Assembly (NCBI GenBank): GCA_900095095.1
Contig: FMBT01000332.1
Location: 62,001-126,000 of the forward strand
Direction: 5' to 3'
DNA: 64,000 nt
Source of the DNA: Fragilariopsis cylindrus CCMP1102
Lineage: Eukaryota > Bacillariophyta > Bacillariophyceae > Bacillariales > Bacillariaceae
Shown here: positions 61,681 through 64,000 of the stretch, piece after piece
Layout of the letters: each line of letters starts with the position of its first letter
Position numbering within the stretch: the first letter of the stretch is position 1
Notes under the pieces: generated by a model
The model's database searches: none
What the model saw: the letters and a program-made list of their open reading frames with translations, nothing else
Told to the model about the DNA's origin: nothing
Made by a program: the position numbers and the translations under genes

Positions 61681-63203
61681 AATTATTATTTATTAAATTT
61701 GTTAATAAATGATAGTTTTGTATATGAGCAATACATCACATCATGATTGATCGAGCAAGAAATAATAAATTCTGCGTTTATTGAATGAGAGGTGTAACAA
61801 TATTTTGCATTAGTTTCCGAATATTATTAGTACAGATAAAATATTATGATCTTGTTCAATAATAAAAATAAATTTAAAACTCCACCAAATAAATGATATC
61901 GTTTGGGTAGATACATACTAATACTTCGATATTGCTGCCCACGATGAGTGACGGTTATATAGTATTCCTTACAAAGTAGAGTACATAATATACTTTTGTA
62001 TATAATACTACTCCACTTGGGAAACAAACTAATAGGCTAGTTAGGATCCTACTATTCTTCCTTGATAACCTTTCAGATAGGACAAGCTATTGAACTTTTT
62101 CCTCTTAGTGCAGAGCTGGGACATACTTGTGTACAGCGTATCTATAGGTAAATTATCCATCTGAAATCAACCAAGAGGTGGTTACACATACACGCACTAT
62201 ACAAAAAAGATAGGATGAAAAATTTGCTTAATTGTGAGGAAAATTGCACTCATATAGAGCTCCTTTCTTGCTTCTCTTTATATATTGTATGTAGCTTCTT
62301 TTATCATTGCTGGCTTGTGACTAGCTACTAATACATGTTCCACGCACCCAACCCAAAAAGAATGTATATATATCTCAGAATGATTAATAATCATAATATT
62401 TTCACAAAAGAAGAGCAGTTTATAACATTTGTATATTACTTAATACAGGTATCTATGGTCCTACTGGCTTCTAGGAGCTCTAGCTAGAGTTACTTAATAC
62501 AGGTATCTATGGTTCAACTGGCTTCTAGGAGCTGTAGCTAGAGTATAGGTACACCCCTCCACTCTCTTTGTTACACAACACAATCCCTGGCTTGCTTAGT
62601 ATGACCCTTAGTATGTATGTTTGTTTTATATATAAGAGTACTATATAGTATACATACTAATAGTATGTTCAATTAGTGACATATCTTTGACTTTCTTGTC
62701 GAGGAAATTGTAAATGACCGTTTTTAGTATCCTTGGGCATGATTAAAATTACGACAAGATTAGCGATGATTGTAAAGTTTTAATGTAAGAATAATCAAAA
62801 AGTATGTGAAGAATGTTGACAAATATGATTTAGGAAAAGTACTACCACCGACTACAGTATAATAAAGTTTAATAGTAACACGAATGCATGAAGGTTAATC
62901 GATAGCATACTGTCTCACATACTGATTTCATCTTTCAATTGCGAAGCAGTTCCCCGCACTACATTGCAAGTATTACTGTTGCTTCTCGTCCCACAGAATA
63001 AATAATTTTACTTCTTTACTTTGAAGTATTCAAAAGGAGGCGACCTAAAAGAAGAAGAAATAACATAGAACATCGCCTTTATTTTTGGTCGAGAGGATTA
63101 TTATTATATCGTTGCAAAAATTGACATCGTTTGGTAACCACAGATAATTACAAGTACTATATACACAGATAGAGAGAGAGAAAAAGAACAGCGTATAAAA
63201 ATA
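61681..63203. other. 1.5 kb intergenic
   Basis: AT-rich with no supported gene. A 54-bp tandem duplicate lies at 62437-62544. The minus frames 62027-61827 and 63251-63045 have no recognisable features. Confidence 0.5.
62437..62544 (+). repeat. 54-bp direct tandem duplication
   Basis: Units 62437-62490 and 62491-62544 (beginning tacttaatacaggtatctat) differ at only about three positions. Each holds CTAGGAGCTSTAGCTAG, a nested palindromic stretch. Confidence 0.9.
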
Positions 63204-64000
63204 ATGACGACTGTTCCTGCTGGTGAAACATCTGCTACCATTGTCGATCATTATAATGACGAGAAGGAGGAGAATGACGACTATTACGACGACGAAACAT
63301 CGGAAGACGAGGAAGCAGAATTAGAATTTGCTCATTTTCAGAAACAACAACGCCAACAGCAGCAACAACCAGAAATTGATGATGAAAATGATGATTTTGA
63401 TGAAGATGATTCTGAATCAGAATCAGAAGCTTGGGAAGATGTATCTGATGACATTGTTGACGACGATGAAAGCGAAATAGAGTCAGACGAGGAAGAAATA
63501 GTGTTAGAAGAGGGCGAGGAAGATGATGTAGAAGAAAATAATGATAGAATCAAAAACGACAAAATGCTTCAACGTGTCCGAATTAGGATGCTGACTGATG
63601 AAAATAGTACTGATGATGATGATATATCGGAGGAAGCTGTATCTGATGACGATGAAGTTGAAATAGTGTCAGAAGAGGATGACAGTGACGAATATGAAGA
63701 ATATGACGATGAAGTAGACAATGGTATAAGCAAAAATGAAGAAATGCTTCAGCGTGTCCGAAATATGATGCTCAGTGGTGAAAATAACAACGACGACCAC
63801 GATGATATATCGGATAGTCAATACAGTAATGAAGTACGGAATAGTCCAGAACTTGTCATATCTAATACATCAGACCATATTAGCAACAGCAGCAGTAGTA
63901 GTAGTATAAGAAGGAGGAATAATGTTTCGAAAGACGTTTGGGAAGCCTTTGATGCCGATGATGACAATGCTTTCGGGTCGGAGAATGACGACGACGACTA
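63204..64000 (+). CDS. Acidic low-complexity protein, truncated by the window end
   Basis: ATG 63204 opens a frame with no stop to base 64000 (265 codons). The sequence is dominated by Asp, Glu and Ser (TSEDEEAELEF, DSESESEAWEDVSDD). Two related modules are visible: NDRIKNDKMLQRVRIRMLTDE (about 63541-63603) and ISKNEEMLQRVRNMMLSGE (about 63727-63783), separated by about 60 residues. A motif VSKDVWEAFDADDD occurs close to the edge. I do not recognise a family; the remainder and any introns lie outside. Confidence 0.7.
   Translation, partial: MTTVPAGETSATIVDHYNDEKEENDDYYDDETSEDEEAELEFAHFQKQQRQQQQQPEIDDENDDFDEDDSESESEAWEDVSDDIVDDDESEIESDEEEIVLEEGEEDDVEENNDRIKNDKMLQRVRIRMLTDENSTDDDDISEEAVSDDDEVEIVSEEDDSDEYEEYDDEVDNGISKNEEMLQRVRNMMLSGENNNDDHDDISDSQYSNEVRNSPELVISNTSDHISNSSSSSSIRRRNNVSKDVWEAFDADDDNAFGSENDDDD

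Overview
This is nuclear DNA of a eukaryotic microalga, almost certainly a diatom. The evidence is short GT-AG (and two GC-AG) introns of about 115-560 bp, tRNA genes with eukaryotic internal promoters, an ASAFAP-type plastid targeting motif (50335-49831), PSxxPS repeat proteins, a bZIP-PAS factor, copia-type retrotransposon remains of the diatom kind, and long Asp/Asn/Gln/Ser homopolymers from trinucleotide repeats. Two DUF3494 ice-binding protein genes point to a cold-adapted, sea-ice species; a Fragilariopsis-like pennate diatom is my inference and is not proven by the sequence.

Layout. 1-8477 (minus): one three-exon gene with a membrane anchor, two Cys-rich domains and two FAS1 domains. 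It runs into a 672-bp tandem repeat coding for PSxxPS motifs and leaves the window on the left. 8.5-17 kb: gene-poor and full of decayed transposons: copia fragments on both strands, a 5'-truncated element inserted into a copia gag with a 15-bp target duplication, and a piggyBac-like relic. 17.1-23.2 kb: an island bounded by two oppositely oriented, nearly identical tRNA-Ala(AGC) genes. It holds a sulfotransferase-like gene and a head-to-head pair of ice-binding protein genes whose shared intergenic region contains a family of repeats built around an AGTATTAAATACT palindrome. 23.9-40 kb: a secreted SET-domain protein, a five-exon glutaminase with a TerB-like tail, a bZIP-PAS factor, a single-pass membrane protein, tRNA-Asp(GTC), a probably plastid RNB ribonuclease and a low-complexity protein. 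40.2-49.3 kb: a single-exon gene for a 3025-residue protein with an acidic half carrying about 18 VD-H/Q-x-P motifs and a coiled-coil half. 49.8-64 kb: compact housekeeping-type genes: a 75-residue plastid-targeted protein, a NET-ankyrin protein, a TPR protein, a NUDT15-like Nudix hydrolase, a polytopic membrane protein, COX19, a coiled-coil protein with DPF motifs, U2AF35, and the start of an acidic protein cut by the right edge.

The genes do not form one pathway, as expected for a eukaryotic chromosome. Local relationships do exist: the ice-binding genes are an inverted duplicate sharing a control region, and the TPR and Nudix genes are divergent neighbours. Exon structures were worked out by hand from splice sites and reading phase; they agree with protein family conservation for the FAS1 gene, glutaminase, COX19, the Nudix gene, bZIP-PAS, the sulfotransferase and the small plastid protein.

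The points most worth following are the repeat-rich ice-binding control region, the VDHxP repeat protein, the FAS1 exon between two related introns, the NET-ankyrin combination, and the near-perfect 672-bp coding satellite with single-base frameshifts.
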